In this document: piece by piece, positions 63,327-64,000 of the stretch | How the letters are laid out: every line of letters starts with the position of its first letter | Numbering within the stretch: the first letter of the stretch is position 1 | Source: Filibacter tadaridae | GTDB taxonomy: Bacteria > Bacillota > Bacilli > Bacillales_A > Planococcaceae | Direction: 5' to 3' | Length of the DNA stretch: 64,000 nt | Assembly: GCF_900609045.1 (NCBI RefSeq) | Contig: NZ_UXAV01000042.1 | Span: 310,001 to 374,000 of the forward strand | The notes under the pieces: generated by a model | Databases searched by the model: none | What the model was told of the DNA's origin: nothing | What the model saw: the letters and a program-made list of their open reading frames with translations, nothing else | Program-made: the position numbers and the translations under genes

Positions 63327-64000
63327 TTATTTTGCGTATTCAACCGCCCGTGTTTCACGGATGACTGTGACTTTAATATGTCCTGGATAATCGAGTTCTT
63401 CTTCAATCCGCTTCCGTATATCCCGTGCCAGCCGATGTGCAGTAATGTCATCGATTTGATCGGGACGTACAATAATACGAACTTCGCGACCCGCTTGAAT
63501 TGCAAATGATTTTTCCACGCCGTCATACGACTCTGAAATTTCTTCAAGCTTTTGGAGTCTTTTAATATAGTTTTCGAGTGTTTCACTTCGTGCGCCCGGT
63601 CTCGCAGCAGATAATGCATCAGCCGCTGCTACAAGCACTGCGATAACTGATGTTGCTTCAGTATCCCCGTGATGGGATGCGATACTGTTAATGACGACCG
63701 GATGCTCTTTGTATTTAGTTGCTAGCTCGACGCCGATTTCAACATGGCTACCTTCGACTTCATGGTCAATCGCTTTTCCGATATCATGAAGCAGTCCTGC
63801 GCGTCTAGCTAATGTGACGTCTTCTCCAAGTTCAGCAGCTAATAGTCCCGAAAGGTAAGCTACTTCTGTCGAATGCTTTAGGACGTTTTGTCCATAACTC
63901 GTACGGAAACGTAGTCTACCGATAATCTTAATAAGATCCGGGTGGAGATTATGGATGCCGATATCAAATGTCGTTTGCTCGCCCGTTTCCCGGATAAGCT
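63327..64000 (-). CDS. rny: Ribonuclease Y, C-terminal part (5' end outside window)
   Basis: The last 224 residues of RNase Y, the membrane-bound endoribonuclease that starts mRNA decay. The HD-domain motif [19 protein letters not shown], then [20 protein letters not shown] and [19 protein letters not shown], end in [14 protein letters not shown], the family C-terminus. The frame is open to the window edge, so the internal start at 63638 is not real. N-terminal membrane helix, coiled coil and KH domain lie outside. Confidence 0.96.
   Translation of the reverse strand, partial: LIRETGEQTTFDIGIHNLHPDLIKIIGRLRFRTSYGQNVLKHSTEVAYLSGLLAAELGEDVTLARRAGLLHDIGKAIDHEVEGSHVEIGVELATKYKEHPVVINSIASHHGDTEATSVIAVLVAAADALSAARPGARSETLENYIKRLQKLEEISESYDGVEKSFAIQAGREVRIIVRPDQIDDITAHRLARDIRKRIEEELDYPGHIKVTVIRETRAVEYAK

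Overview
The window is chromosomal DNA from a spore-forming member of the Bacillales, most likely Planococcaceae close to Sporosarcina. The evidence is two alpha/beta-type small acid-soluble spore proteins, CotE, SpoVS and SirA, strong AGGAGG-type ribosome binding sites with many TTG and GTG starts, and a phenylalanine dehydrogenase that looks (from memory) very like that of Sporosarcina ureae. The right third keeps the Bacillus subtilis gene order lexA-yneA-yneB-ynzC-tkt-sirA-yneF and hfq/miaA ... mutL-mutS-cotE-ricA-miaB-spoVS-ymdB-rny. No rRNA or tRNA gene and no CRISPR array was seen.

Layout. 1-6.9 kb: the end of a squalene/phytoene-synthase-like gene, a three-gene amino-acid ABC transporter, a membrane-anchored trypsin-like protease, an RNase J paralogue and a SurA_N-type lipoprotein. 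6.9-14.9 kb: a 4-hydroxyphenylacetate (homoprotocatechuate) cluster, hpaD, hpaE, a DapA-family aldolase, hpaC-like, hpaB, hpaF and two separate hpaG halves. 15-17.9 kb: a TrpXYZ-type ABC importer. 18-24.4 kb: one operon with a thioesterase, phenylalanine dehydrogenase and a complete E1alpha/E1beta/E2/E3 2-oxoacid dehydrogenase complex. 25-28.2 kb: a two-component system, a TlpA/ResA-like thioredoxin and CcdA. 28.5-40.7 kb: a phenylacetyl-CoA (paa) cluster, paaABCD, an EthD protein, paaF, paaG and an aldehyde dehydrogenase, flanked by two SASP genes and followed by a thiolase, HMG-CoA lyase and an esterase. 40.7-42.9 kb: a decayed islet flanked by copies of the 3' end of yneF. 42.9-64 kb: the conserved housekeeping block.

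How it fits together. The central idea is an aromatic amino acid catabolic supercluster. Phenylalanine dehydrogenase would give phenylpyruvate. The co-transcribed 2-oxoacid dehydrogenase complex could convert this directly to phenylacetyl-CoA, the substrate of PaaABC; no phenylacetate-CoA ligase (paaK) lies in the window. The FlK-like thioesterase at the head of the same operon could release free (4-hydroxy)phenylacetate, which is what HpaBC needs. This is inference from context and families; no substrate has been shown.

Other notable points: cotE appears to start with CTG and is missed if only ATG, GTG and TTG starts are considered. The E3 subunit has lost the glycines of its NAD-binding motif. 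There is a 61-bp tandem repeat array beside lexA, a bcr1-like mobile repeat at the ricA stop codon, three LexA boxes in the lexA/yneA divergent region, and palindromes in the paaA, hpaB and phenylalanine dehydrogenase promoter regions.
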